Of a stretch of 64,000 nucleotides of DNA, positions 12,101 through 24,600 are shown in pieces. This DNA comes from Lottia gigantea (Eukaryota; Mollusca; Gastropoda; Lottiidae): the NCBI RefSeq assembly GCF_000327385.1, contig NW_008709848.1:625349-689348 (forward strand), written 5' to 3'. Position numbers and translations under genes: made by a program. The first letter of the stretch is position 1, and every line of letters begins with the position of its first letter. The notes below the pieces were generated by a model that was not told the origin of the DNA, made no database searches, and worked only from the letters and a program-made list of their open reading frames with translations.

Positions 12101-14139
12101 AAAATATTTTATTACTGTGATTTAATTATCATTTCATTTCGTATCTTTACACATTCCACAATTTGAATCGCTAACTATTGATAAAATAGTAGAGACAAAA
12201 CGAAAAGATAAAGATATTAAAAAAAACGAAAAAAAAAAAAAAAAAAAAAAACAATGGAAGCCAGTCTAAACGTGGGCAGTCTGGCTCTATCAAATATGTC
12301 TATCAATATAATATATCGGTCGAAGCAGCAAAAAACTCCGGGACACTCTTCCTTTACAATAGACAGAAGAAGTTGGATGATATATCACATATTATATATA
12401 GGGTCTGAATTAGAATTAATGAACGTGTCATACAGCGACTAGGAAACGGCTAGAAGTTCCAATCTGAGATGAGAGACGTAGTTTTGTTGGAAAATTGTGA
12501 TGAATGGTTTCCAAAGATTTTCAGAACCAAAATATATTTTCAAATGCCCCATGGCGTGAAGAAGACTGAAAACCTCGACCTCCAATCTGAACCTGCTTCC
12601 TACGTTGACTAGTCGACTCGGATATTAAATTATGTCATATTAGAATATTTCTAAGGCAGTATTCAAGTAATACAATGTATGACTTGCAATTGCTACAAAA
12701 CCTCCGAATTTTATAAAAGAGAACACGAATAAAATTGACAGAAAATAGCCAAATATGTATCAAAGATTTTAGGTAAATGCTCAAATTAGTAAAATTTAAA
12801 TATGAATAAGGAGAACAAAATGTTTAGATGTCAGGAGAATTTGACATGAAACATTGTTTGATTATATACCAGTCAGCAAACGATAATAGATAATAACAGT
12901 TTTAATATTTATTAAACATTTCACAATATACCTTGTCATGCAATTTGAAACACAACGGAACTCATTTTACAACGTAGATCCAGTGCTATCCTGGGTTTAT
13001 GACACGAAATGCACTGGTTTCTTTGTGACACGTGGAACGGTTTTTGACAATCTCTTTAACAAATGATCTTTGTTTAAAGAAGCAAACAACTGATACAAAC
13101 ATTAATCTTTGTTTTTCAGATCTTTTAGCAACATTATAGTTCAGATAATTGGTGTAAAAAGTTTGAAATTTATTGTTGTAATGACTTCTGCACAGAAACT
13201 CGTTTACAATTCTTGAATCTGCCCTAATGACTGTGAAGTTCACAGAAGATTTATATCACAGGAAGGTCAAATTTATCCTATATACTTTTGGTTCAGTTTC
13301 TGGTTTTACTGTTGTTTGTTCATCTTTAAGCTTTACTCCCGTATTTGTCATCGAAAACCCTTTCTCATTAACAGATTTCAAAGTTAATATATCCGCATCA
13401 ATTGTCAGGGCTAAAATCTCAATTGTCACCTTTCTATATACTTTCACTATATACTTACTAAAACCTGCTATTAGATTAGTAATATTATAAAGCGAATCTA
13501 TTACGAATCCCTCGTTAAACCCATTCTACAGAGGAATAGTTGTGGTTTAGGAAGGGAGCTTGCCCCATTCAGAGGATCGAGATCACTGTATCTACATGAC
13601 AAATGGTAGCAGGAACAGTCTTGTCATATTGCGTTTAATAGTTGCAGATTGTTTCCTCTGCATCTGTCAAATTCGACCTCTGGTCGCGAAGAGTTATTTG
13701 CCCTTGGTTGTGAGTGGTAGAATATATTAGGAGGTATTGCTGAAACTCAACACGCCCTAAATAATCCTTTCACAAACCACTATTCTATTCCTTTTAAATT
13801 TATAGAAAGAGAAAAAATAAAACAATACTCCATTGTCTCATCAATTAATGAAATAGTAGACAATAGCGACATCTTTATCAATTATTCCTCTCGATTTATA
13901 TATTTTAATTATGTTGGATTTTTAATTGGCTTGCTTCTGCTTCATTAATGAGAGAGTTGGATATTATCAAAGGTTTATAATTAATCATTCACTGAATAAT
14001 ATACACTCAGTGTCGGTATAAACGTATCTAGTTCACATGGTTGAGAATAGGCTTTGTGCCTCGATGATCCAAGTAAAACAAGTGCGTTCAAGAAATTGTA
14101 AGAGAAACACAAATTATTGAGAACTTCCAGTTAACTACA
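12101..14139. other. Non-coding stretch
   Basis: It contains an A-rich tract at about 12220-12252. A region at 12986-13490 is open on both strands without a recognisable domain or splice pattern. No supported gene. Confidence 0.5.
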
Positions 14140-14575
14140 AACATTTTCGATTGCAGTACATAAAGTAATTAACTTGATAAAAAGTATTCACCATTAACGA
14201 AAATCAAAGTCGCATGTCACAAGCTAAGATAACAGAATAGACTACAGTTTTATTAATGGAAGTAGATCACAGGACACATTACAAGTTCAGTTTATGGTTC
14301 CTTAGAAGTGGGAGGGGGCGCCTGCGCAACATTATTTCGGAGTCCATGAAGTCGCGAATTTCGAGTTAACGAATTGTAATAAAGTACATAAATCCAAACC
14401 ATTACACAAAATTAAAACCGAATGCCAGCGGCAAAGATAAGATAAAAACAAGTTATATTCATGAAATTAGATCACAGGTTATGTCACAATGTTAGTTCAT
14501 GGCTCCAGAGGACTTTTGGCTCTAGCCGCACCTGCCACTTCCGGTGTGCATGAAGTAAATCGAAATTCTTCGTAC
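14140..14575 (+). repeat. Two-copy tandem duplication of about 200 bp
   Basis: Segments at about 14200-14370 and 14410-14570 share in order AAGATAA, ATTAGATCACAGG or GTAGATCACAGG, GTTCA.GGTTCC or GGCTCC, CGCCTGCGCA or CGCACCTGCCA, and CATGAAGT. Diverged. Confidence 0.55.
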
Positions 14576-15559
14576 CAAGGAGAAATCTCTCAATCTACTA
14601 CTCGTGTCCAGTGAGTTTCCTTCTTTTCTCGTGGGTTCATATTGGTACCTATTCACCCAATTTCCAAACTAGATTCACCTATGATGGAATTTTACTACGG
14701 AAATATGTGTCGGCATCATAATAAGATGCGCTCTTGTCACATTGTAACGACGAATTCACAATTCAGTATGCCCACTCGTCTTACCCTGATCCTTTCTCAG
14801 ATTTCAAATATTGGTCTTAATTAAACATCAATTTACAGAGATAGAATTTATCTTTTGTTCTGGTCATGTTTTTAATCAGGAATAATTCTGGTGCTTCTTT
14901 ATTTGTTAATTAGGCGAGGCATCTCGAGGTGCATATTATACCAGACAAAATGAACTGAATTTCATTCTCAACCGTTTTATGTAAATATCATTGGATGCTG
15001 ACAGATAATACAATACACGTGTGTCAGGCGTGTATTAAAGGAATTTTAACGAAGTATTCTTTTAGTCCTCGTATGAATATCGGGTACACTTAAAGCTATC
15101 ATTTGCCCTAACCTGAAATCTCCTTGGATGGTAATTCTAAAACAAACTGTGCACTTACAGATCCCCAGACAGTTAAGAATAGAAAACGAGTGCAAAATTT
15201 CCAGCATTGTACACTGCGTCGCTTTACCCGTCTTTATTAACCCTGTGCAGAAGAGTAGGATCCAAAACTCCATTCTTTTTATTCGTTTTTTTAATTCTAG
15301 AAAAATTGGGCCAAATATAATAACGTCAATATGGCAAAAACGTCTTCTGACTTCCTAAAAACCTGTGATTGCGACTAAATAATCCAGTCTTTACTTTTGA
15401 AATTGCCGGAACCACGTAAATCTGGTGAGAAATTTGATTGATGCTAATGGAAAGTATAAGTATACCGGATACACATACAAAGACTAGACTTACATTATTT
15501 TCAGAAATATTATACCCTCGGAACTATTTCTTTATATTAATAATATTTACGCAAATTTT

Positions 15560-15880
15560 AATTTATTACCTGATCTTGATAAAATGTCCATTATTCTGCC
15601 TAACGTAAAGTTGTGAAGAAAAGCGCCAAAGCCTGCTATGATATTCTTAATGTAAGAAAACAGTGTTTGTATATTTCTAGTTAAATATTTTATTTATTTT
15701 TATTGTTTATATGTTAATTTTTGTTTTAGCCGTATATTGATTTTAATTGCAGTGATATTTGAATTGTCTTTTTAATTCTTTTATAGAATGGCTATTTGTG
15801 CAATTTGTTTTGAATATGTTGTATGTATTATGTTTTAATATTGTACAAATTGGTGGGCGTAAATACAATTCTAAAAAATA
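15560..15880 (+). mobile_element. Possible LINE 3' end
   Basis: A short stretch translating as AKACYDILNVRKQCLYISS ends in a stop and is followed by an AT-rich tail finishing TTGGTGGGCGTAAATACAA, which resembles the 3' ends of non-LTR elements. No reverse transcriptase motif is present, so this is weak. Confidence 0.22.
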
Positions 15881-16384
15881 TTATTGAAAACTTCTCTTAT
15901 GTTAATTATCATGCTCTTTGTTCGCAAATTGATATAAAAAAAAATTTAACTTTCTATTTGTGGTAAATATATTATACCACATATTACATATAAAATTAAA
16001 ATTAGCATTTATATATTTTCTTTTAGTATAGGCTATGTCTGAAATAACGTTTTTATTGTCGTGTTTGTAAACCATTAATATTATAAAAAAATGAAATATA
16101 ATGTATATTGGCTTCTTGTAATTTCATATCAAATCAAATTGCGTGACACGTAATTAAACTCCAATTGCAAAAAGATGAATATTTCTTGCGGAACAATCAG
16201 CCATTGTCAGTTTTCAGAAGGTCATACAAACATGAAAAATAGTTCGGTAATATCACAGGCGGTTGTTCATTGCTCTACATTATCAGGTAAAAGCACCAGA
16301 CATTACTTAAGAATGTGTTATATTCCAAGATATTGTCTGCTGTTGTTATCAGTGTACTGAAAGACAATTAAACATAATCTAACT

Positions 16385-16787
16385 ATGGTTTATAAAGATA
16401 GATGTAAAGACATTACTCAGCATTTCCTTCTGCACTGAACCACATTAAATCGAGAACGGGATGAGTTATTCGAAGCCATTTTTAATGCTTTGACGTCAGT
16501 GTATCGACTTTGCTATGGAACAGTGACGATGATCTGACGAAGTAGAAGCTTTTCTGGGTTCTCGCACGGAGAAATTAAGGGAGACTATAATCCAATACGA
16601 TGGCTGGTGTCAATTTATGGTCGCTGTTGCTGGTTTGATTGATACAAAGTGGAAAACTGCCTTAAAGAACTTTAACAAGCCTTGTTGTGCTTATTTCGCG
16701 TTTCATAAATTGTATTATTTTATTTTGTATGTATTTATCTTGAAAAGGGGAAATGAAGTTAATCAATCATCAATCAATCAATCGATT
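16385..16787 (+). mobile_element. LINE (non-LTR) 3' remnant with (AATC)n tail
   Basis: The frame from 16390 reads YKDRCKDITQHFLLH, a stop, then LNRERDELFEAIFNALTSV. This resembles the C-terminal Cys/His region of LINE ORF2 proteins (pattern C..DITQHFLLHC..). Several further stops follow. The segment ends in an AATCAATCATCAATCAATCA tail (about 16759-16785), typical of CR1/L2-like 3' ends. Only the last roughly 10% of an element is present. Confidence 0.5.
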
Positions 16788-16799
16788 TTAAGAGGATTG

Positions 16800-17005
16800 T
16801 AAAGAAGTTCTCGAAAGTAATCGATGACGTCACCAATCGCTTTATCACATATTAAGGCCCTTCGCAATTAGTGACGTCATCAGACGCTTACTAAAACTTA
16901 TAGGGGAATTGCAGGAACCACAAACGTCTGATTGAAAATTGGAATAGTGCATATTAATGCTATCAGTGTTCCCGATACACATACAAACAAACCCTTTAAC
17001 CCCAG
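16800..17005 (+). repeat. Family H palindromic repeat, copy 2
   Basis: It contains ATTGGAATAGTGCATATTAATG, CCCGATACACATACAAA and two inverted CRE octamers TGACGTCA (16825-16832 and 16872-16879) flanking a centre with AATCGCTTTATCAC. It directly follows the LINE tail. Confidence 0.55.
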
Positions 17006-17384
17006 TATTGTCTGTCTGCTTGTATTATTGTTCTTAATAAGACTGATCTTAAGATAATATTTTTATAAGTTGAAATAACAAAATCGTTATCAATTGTTTC
17101 TATAAAATATGGTTTGAGGCACAATTTACCCGATTTGAATTGTAATCTGCTTCAAAAACAAAACTCAAACCACCGTGCCATGTAAATAAGTTCTTGGCCG
17201 AAGTGGCAAGATTCCTGAAGGGGTTAAAAGTACGTAATTTTTTTTTATACAAGACATTGTAATGTAGCGGTATATTGAAAGAAATGAAAAGGGATTGGTG
17301 CAGAAATTCTAATATGAAAATAACTTTGATTCTATTCTTCGAGTATTTCTAAAATCATATTACAAAGAAGTGTATTAACGTCGA

Positions 17385-17515
17385 AGTAAACAAGGAATTT
17401 CAAAAACCAAAAGAACTGGTTGGACATTGTAATGGTTTAAATTGATGTTATCAGTGTCTCTGATAAACATAATATGTCCAGAAAACCTCTTTACAATCCT
17501 TTTAATAATTTGGTG
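17385..17515 (+). repeat. Family H repeat, copy 3 (half element)
   Basis: It shares AAATTGATGTTATCAGTGTC, GATAAACAT and AGAAAACCTCTTTACAATCC with the other copies. Only one arm is visible. Confidence 0.5.
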
Positions 17516-18065
17516 TGCGTATACAGACACAATCAGTAAACTCATGCTGTGCATAAATAATAGATTAACAAATTTTCTTCGGTTGTGAAATTCCTGTAAT
17601 TCTTGCAATTAAGGGGAGATAACTATTTTTCTCCCAGATGTAGTGCAAAACACAGATTACAATTAACTTTTATGACCACTTTCAATACTCGAAAATAGTT
17701 TCCGAATTGGAAGTTATCAGGTAAAGGGAGGTAACTAAATTCTTGGTATAATATTTCTCAATTCTAACTTCAGCAGTTTTAAAACTAAAGGCTGTAAACT
17801 TTAATTGTTTCTTCACGCGAATACATAAGTATATTTGTTTATAATTTCCTTTTGTCGAAGGCAAGTTGTAAGTCTGAATTCACGATGTGCTTTTTATAGA
17901 GCTTTTCGGCATTAAGCTAGCACAGTGTCCTTGACCCTTCTTCAATGTTGTAGGTCTACTGATCATGCAGTATGTACTTGTCTGCCTTGTAGCTGCCTTG
18001 TATATTTGCTGAAGTGTTGATCATCAAAATATGCTCTTTACTTTAGTTCAAGTTACTTTGAGCTA

Positions 18066-18344
18066 CATCTTCACAATGGTCAAGGTATTACATCTTCATC
18101 TTATACCTTGACTGTAATGGTCTACATACTTGTTTTACCAGCCATTTGATTGGCCTGTACGCCAGCGAATACAACACCCTCGATTTGGGGAGTATTTTTG
18201 ACAGTCTTTCAGTCGAGGGCCAAAAGATTGGCCGTTTCGCTATCGTACATACAATCAAATTGTTGCATTCACAAACCTCCATGAAAAACAAAAAGTGGGC
18301 AGTCAAGGTCTGGGTTGAAGATATAATTGACTATTGTGAAGATG
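18066..18344. mobile_element. Foldback MITE family A, copy 2
   Basis: The left terminus CATCTTCACAATGGTC mirrors the right terminus GACTATTGTGAAGATG (one mismatch). The inner arms ATACCTTGACTGTAATGG and TCAAGGTCTGGG are also inverted. Two overlapping open frames on opposite strands here are products of the palindrome, not genes. Confidence 0.75.
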
Positions 18345-20560
18345 CTTCTACGTTAACGCCATACAATCTAATTTTTATGTAATATTACTCCAGAAAGAAA
18401 TCTAATTATGAAGAAAACTTGTGATCATGTCAACCTGTCAACTTGTACAAGGTAACATTTTCAATTTCGAGAGCAGAATAGATAAAAAAAAACTTGATAT
18501 GGTTTGTTCGTTTTTAATGAAATGAAGGACATGTTAAACTAGTTTACCTTGCTATCTAAAAGGATAAGAAGATTTGTAACGATTCAGTAAATGGAGAATT
18601 TTTAAGTGTATTTTGATTGACGTTTCATCTTCAACCGGAAGCTGATTCTCGGATACTCTTTAACGTGTAAGGTGTTAACGGTACTTTCAGATCCTCGATC
18701 GCGTAGATATCAGAGTAATTTTAAATTTCACGCTTTAGGTTGGTATTAAACTAAAAAGAAATACTATTAACCCGAGTGCTATTTTTGTAATTGTTGTGTT
18801 GGTTTTTGTACATTTTAATCAACTGGATGTTAAAGTATATAATTCTTCGAGCACGGAATATGTACAGTAATCGTTGTGTATGGTTTATGAAAAGGAATAT
18901 CACCTTTAAGCAACCTACTTTTTGAATTTATCCAGAGCAAGGTGAAATTTCCGTCCGGTAATCTTTGAGATTCTAAGAAAGCTCGAAGTTTCACAAAAAA
19001 GTTGAAATGTCCTTTTTTATTAGATAAACTAGATAGTGTTACAAAGCAGATCTATATTACATACATGTACGTTAATAAACTTCTCAATAAATAAAGACTA
19101 ATAAAAACTTCATGTGGTTATGGTGGAATGTATTCCATAATAAAGAATCTATAGAAATTTGTGAAACTCTGGAGATTATATAAAATGATTAGGAAGAAAT
19201 AGTAATAACTAGTTTCATGTTGCTATTACTGCTGAAATGTGCATGCCAGGGCGAAATAAACAATCTTTTAACGTCTCTATCCCACGAGAATATAAAGATT
19301 ATCATAATACATGTAAACAGAATACATCTTCGTCAAAGTTCCCTGTTAGTTTAATTCTTAAACACGACAGCAGACTGAGCTCTTCTTGTACTATCAATGG
19401 AAATTTAACTAAAAGCAAGTGTTTTTAATATGGTGGACATGATATGAAATTAATTATAGTTTCTTGTGAACGATTTTTTTGTATTATTATTAGTGTATAT
19501 TTAGCATTGGCTTTCGCCTCCATAGCTACTTTCTTGATACAAATTGAAACTGGTTTAAATGTATATCACCTCAACCCCTCTAAAAAGTAGCTCTTTGAGT
19601 ATTAGAGTTATACCATTCCTTGACACTTTGGTTCTTGAAGATTTTATTATATTTTTTACACAATGGTGGTGGCAATTCAAGCAAATTAGTGATTAAGATC
19701 TCGTTTGGTCATGGCGTCATCTTTTTTATCTTCTGAGGTAGGCATAAGAAATTTATCATTTATGTTTATTCTGTGGAGAGCGGTAAGAGTTAGTTAAGTT
19801 TTAAGTTTTCATAGCGTGAAACTATGAATAACGACATCTTTCAGGTTCTGCTTTAATATTTCTATTTCTGTTTTGAGTAGATTTTGGCGTTGGAACAACT
19901 AGAAAAGAATTGAAGAGGTTTTCAGATGAAGAACTTTACTAATATGAAACTTATTATCTACTCAAGTCAAAAAGATTCCAGCAATTAAAGAAACATGGAA
20001 TATGTTCATCCATCAATTAGACATCAAAATGATAAAAATAACTAAAACCAGAAAAATGAAATATCCAATTATTATTTACTATGTAGATCTTTTATAATTA
20101 CATGAATAAGTGGTTTTTGTGTTTACAAGCTGCGGTCAGATCACAATGGTATCTTCAATGGTATCTTGCTATAGCTATCAAGGTGGGGTGTTCCCCACCG
20201 CCATTACACCCATACGCATCCATCAATTAGACACCATGGAGATACAAAACAAATTCTTATCGTAAGAGTTTTTGAGAAACGTGGCTCTGGCGTTAAGCTT
20301 CATTTCATTTCATTGAATATACCATTAGGTCACACCATTAGAACATTTACTAGTCTGGTTTATAGAGGAGGTCATAGAATGAAAGCAACAGAAGGTCGGG
20401 GATGATGGATTCAATGTAGCAAAACTCTTCTGAAGGCAATATATCAACATGTATTTCCAAATCTCAAGGGGTCATAACTGTGAAAAATGATAGGAATAAG
20501 AAAGAGAATTATTACAGCCAATAGAATTATATGCTAAGACCACAGCTCGAGCCCAACTAG
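18345..20560. other. Non-coding stretch
   Basis: AT-rich, with no domain, splice-consistent exon pair or clear repeat that I can support. Confidence 0.5.
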
Positions 20561-20564
20561 GAAC

Positions 20565-21320
20565 TTTTAACCCTTTCTGGAAAAACAGTTCAAACGACTT
20601 ATTACTACCAACCCATCTTAGTATAGCTACCACAAACAACCCAATAATACAAATGTATTCTGGGAAAAGAGCTTCACTTGCTCCAATAAACATCAGGTTG
20701 ATTGGTCTATACAACCAAACTATTATAAGAAAACAAGCTGAACCAAGCTAGCTACCAATCCATATTAATCTATTCTCGAAGAAAACCACCAACAACCTAT
20801 TGCTACCAAACTATTCTGTTGGATAGTCTCTAACCAGGGTATTACTACCGATCTATAAGCTTGAGTATATCTCCAAACAACCAAACATCCTCATCCATGT
20901 CATTACCACCATATCTTCTAGGAAAACATGCAATTGTTATCAGATATAATCTTGATGAAAACCCCTATCAACCTAGTACTACAAATCTATTCTGGAACGT
21001 CTGCAACCGAGTTATTCCAACTTCCAATCTGGGAATACAGCTATTATCAACTATGCTATTATTACAGACCATTACACAGAGAACCTAGTTATTACCACAA
21101 TCTATTTTAGAAATACAACCAATTGCTACCAATCTATTCCGGCACATCTAAGTTCTTAACATCCATCTATTCTGGTAGAACGACTTTTATCAACTATGCT
21201 ATTATTACAGACCTATTCTCGGAGAACATCCTAAAAAGAGTTCCAAAACATCCATTCATTCTTGGGGTACGGCTATTATCAACTATACTATGACCAATCT
21301 TTTCTGAGAGAACATGCCTG
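20565..21320 (+). repeat. Decayed minisatellite, about 45-bp unit
   Basis: The phrases CTATTACTACCAATCTATTC, TATTCTGGGA and GAGAACAT recur about every 40-55 bp, roughly 16 times. TATCAACTATGCTATTATTA recurs at higher identity near 21040 and 21190. Heavily diverged; the open frames in it are incidental. Confidence 0.6.
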
Positions 21321-21603
21321 ACCAAACTTGAACTTCCTATACGAGTACTGCCAAGAGCAATGTATTTTGTGCTTTACAATGTCTGGTGAAATGAAACATG
21401 ACACCGGAGATCGAGTAGAATATCATCGTCCTGTATAATCCCAACGGGTGTCTGTAGGAATTTAATTTGTAATACTTCACTCCTGTCAATAATGGGAATA
21501 ATAAGATGAAACCTGAACCTTCCGTCCAAAACAGGGAAAAGCTTATGAAAAGGTAAAATTCTTTAATGTAAAAGCTGTCTTCTTTGAGAGAAAACTATAC
21601 AGG

Positions 21604-21690
21604 TTAGAATAAACAAGATATAGTGTACGACTCGGTTCGATGTACGGTGCTGGATTATCCATATGGTACCTCGTCTATTCGCACGTTAAG
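21604..21690. mobile_element. Short palindromic element C, copy 1
   Basis: The left arm GAATAAACAAGATATAGTG is partly complementary to the right arm GGTACCTCGTCTATTCGCAC. The centre TACGGTGCTGGATTATCCAT matches the copy at 36432-36558 (TACGGTACTGGATTATCGAT). Confidence 0.5.
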
Positions 21691-21890
21691 AATTACAGTA
21701 ACCCTAATGAAAAGTTTATGGATTTTTTTATATTCACATGCAAGATTTTACAGCAATGTCTGTATTTGCATGTTACTGGAGCGTTTGCTTACAAAGATAA
21801 GTATCGTCAAATGTAGTACCAGGATTCCGTGATCCCAGGTTGCACACAGAGGGTTAAGGGTGCCACTCATGTCGATGTTGTGTCAGGTCC

Positions 21891-21988
21891 CGTATTCTCG
21901 AAACGATCTTAGCTAGGACGTCCATAAGTTCTAAACTTCTACCACTGTTTCTATGATATACTAGGGCTACGATCGTTTCGAGAATATT
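21891..21988. mobile_element. Mini foldback element B with perfect 15-bp ends
   Basis: ATTCTCGAAACGATC at 21894-21908 is the exact reverse complement of GATCGTTTCGAGAAT at 21971-21985. The 62-bp loop is non-coding. It could be a MITE or a strong hairpin. Confidence 0.65.
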
Positions 21989-21989
21989 T

Positions 21990-23040
21990 GTCCTGATGTG
22001 TTTCACACAACAAAGGCTAGTTTTATTGAGTAATTCTATAAGATTTGTATGGCAGGAAGAACGATGAGAGGCCAAATATAACAATCCAATTTATCATAAA
22101 AGTACAAAACGATTGAACAACTAACGATAAATTGTGTAATGATGTAATTCGCCCTATGAGATATAAATTGGATAAGTTGACGCATGAAACATTAGATTAT
22201 AACAGAAGGATTGTCAGTCTATGGAAACAATCGACTTGTTGGTTAGAAGTTCGGGTATCGAGGACTCTTACTGCCCCTGAGAATACTGGATGTTGAATGG
22301 TTGAAAAGTTGACATGATATTTGAACCATCACATTGTTACAATATAATACATTTTGATATCATGAATGTAAATTATTTTGTCTTACAAATTATGACTGGA
22401 ATCGTTCAGTCTGGAGTCTATAGACGAGATCATTAGAGTCTTCAATTGACATCATAAAATCCATTGATGCCATCTTCTACCCGACTGATCGTGTATCATA
22501 TTTGATATAAATGTTATTATTTCATGTCGGTAATTATAATCGTTTAATCTGCCTCTATTCTTTGTACACGCACTTTTCAGTCTGGCTGTTCGGACTGACC
22601 TTTGTTAGTAATGAGAGATAATAAAAGAGGGATTTCCTGCTATGTCTACTAGAGATTTCTCTACATTATATGATCGCTGATCCATTAACAATCCCAATTG
22701 TGTACCATCAAATTATTCTGCTAGGATATGCAAGTTTTTCTGATATCTGTACCCTGTCCTACTTGACCTTAAATTCGAACTTTCATTCCGTATCACATAC
22801 TGTAAGTCGAATCGAGCTGAACCAAATGCAAATATGAATTTATTATTATGTCACGCAAAGTTTGAGAGACTCTTCAATATCATTCAATATCAAGAGTTGA
22901 TCCTTATAAATGCTGATGTCATTCAAAAAGCATGAGAATAATCTCTAAAAACCTACCGATAACCATTAGTAATATCGTCAACACCTATAAGGTAATCTTT
23001 CCCGCGCTCGGCTAAACTAATATCTCCTTTAAGGGGTTTG
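21990..23040. other. Non-coding stretch
   Basis: No gene or repeat recognised. Confidence 0.45.
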
Positions 23041-23050
23041 GAACTCTTTT

Positions 23051-23170
23051 GCAGCGGTATAGCTCAGTCGGTAGCGAGACGGATCAGATTCGAATCCTCC
23101 CCGAGGTAAGGTAAGTTCTGATTCCACGGTCAGTGCCTCCGAAAGTCGGCTAGGTTTTTTCAACCCCTAA
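23051..23170 (+). mobile_element. tRNA-derived SINE head (fragment)
   Basis: Box A TAGCTCAGTCGG is perfect at 23060-23071 and box B GATTCGAATCC (one mismatch) lies at 23087-23097. Only about 15 nt separate them, about half the usual distance, and the anticodon arm cannot form. It is therefore not a working tRNA gene. A tail with CACGGTCAGTGCCTCCGAAA follows. Confidence 0.55.
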
Positions 23171-23607
23171 CAACTATATTATCACAATAATTGACTAAAT
23201 TGAATTTGTTTCAAAAAGTATGATACCTCATATTATCACCACGACGTCTGTGAAGTTTGTAGGAACAAAGTTGGGAACATGATTGGTGGTTGCGTCCACT
23301 TCCCACTGGAGCTGACAAGTGGTTGGTAGTCGCGGTAGTTGATAGTAGAATCAGGATTAACTGGGTGCTACAGTGTGGTTGGTTTCGTATTTAAGAAATC
23401 TTCAGACCTGGTCAGAATTATATGCTTTAAGATATTTCAAACAATATCCTCTGTCATTTTCTCTTAAATTATGAAAATTCTGCTTAAAGGTTCTTGTTCC
23501 CTTCCGATTCCGTATCAAATAGTTCTTGATCGTATTTATCATGAAAGTGTAATTAAGTTATTTAATTATCAAATCAAGTAACGGATTTTTCTTGAAGTAG
23601 GACCGAA

Positions 23608-23656
23608 GCACCGGAAATGATTGTATTTCCGGTTAATAATTAACCATTTCCGGTGC
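23608..23656. repeat. Perfect 12-bp inverted repeat (hairpin)
   Basis: GCACCGGAAATG at 23608-23619 and CATTTCCGGTGC at 23645-23656 are exact complements. A nested ATTTCCGGT also occurs in between. Confidence 0.7.
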
Positions 23657-24489
23657 AATTTTTACTACAATCTATATATTTACATCTGAAATAAAGTTTA
23701 CCTCCAGTTAACTGATAAAGCTATGTATTCATTCAGTTTACTAGCTGATAAAACCAAATTTGATATCTTTATAGTGTAAAGCCCCTTAAGAGTAAATTTA
23801 AAGAGTATGTATATAAACACAATGACGGAACCAAAGTTTGTTACTTCAGTTGAATACAATTTCGATATTCCAGACTCTTTTCAACATGCTTACAACCTGC
23901 AGTGCTTCATTTACATTAGATTGCAGGAAAATTGTAATGATTCCTATGAGTACCGGAAATAGATTGCCACGGTGTATAACTCGAATAATTTGATAACTTC
24001 ATGTATACTCCAGTAATAAAATATGCTATTTCTAAAAACTAATCATCAAAAGCTCATTATACCTAGTTTTTACTGTAATACTTGAATATATATCTATATT
24101 ACATTACAGTTTCCGCCATCATGGGAAGGACAAAAATTGAAAATGTGATGGAAACTGCTAGTTTTCGACTTCAAGTCGCCGATGTTATAATTTGATGTCA
24201 CTAGGGTTTAATTATCCCATCTCAGGTTGAGTTGTCCTAGAAATTTTTCGATTAATTTTAAAGATACAAAATATTCTGGAAGTTGGTTAATACCATGATA
24301 GTATGGGTGATTAACATTATGCTTTTTATTATCAAGCCGACCATATTTTTTGCTGCGCTATCTGGTGATAGGAAAGTAAAACTCCATCTTCATGTTGTTT
24401 ATATTCTGTCAAACATATCTCTGCAACTATTTCAGAAGGTGATGAAATATTGTCAAATAAAAATTCAAAGAGAAAATTTGAATTGATTT

Positions 24490-24600
24490 GAATGTGAATT
24501 GATTTCGTGCATTCTGATACATATTTTGGGGTAAAAACGTATAAATTCATCTTTCAAAATTCGTTAAAATTAAGGTGGGTACAGTTGGGGGTACAAACCG
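24490..24600 (+). repeat. Dispersed repeat F, copy 1
   Basis: It shares AATTGATTT, TTCTGA.ACATATTT, GGGG.AAAAACGTAT, TTC.AAATT.GTT and the following G-rich run with 49330-49440. Confidence 0.6.

Noticed and set aside
10888-12166. Open frames with repeated VFLYRSTIDVLSTI peptides on both strands
   Set aside because: They arise from the 51-bp tandem repeat and are broken by unit indels; no start, domain or splice evidence.
12986-13490. Overlapping open frames on both strands
   Set aside because: No domain, no matching splice sites, and lengths are within chance in AT-rich DNA.
18088-18382. Opposed frames at 18.1-18.4 kb
   Set aside because: They lie in a foldback MITE whose palindromic sequence opens both strands.
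23051-23110. tRNA gene
   Set aside because: Boxes A and B are too close and no anticodon arm or acceptor stem can form.
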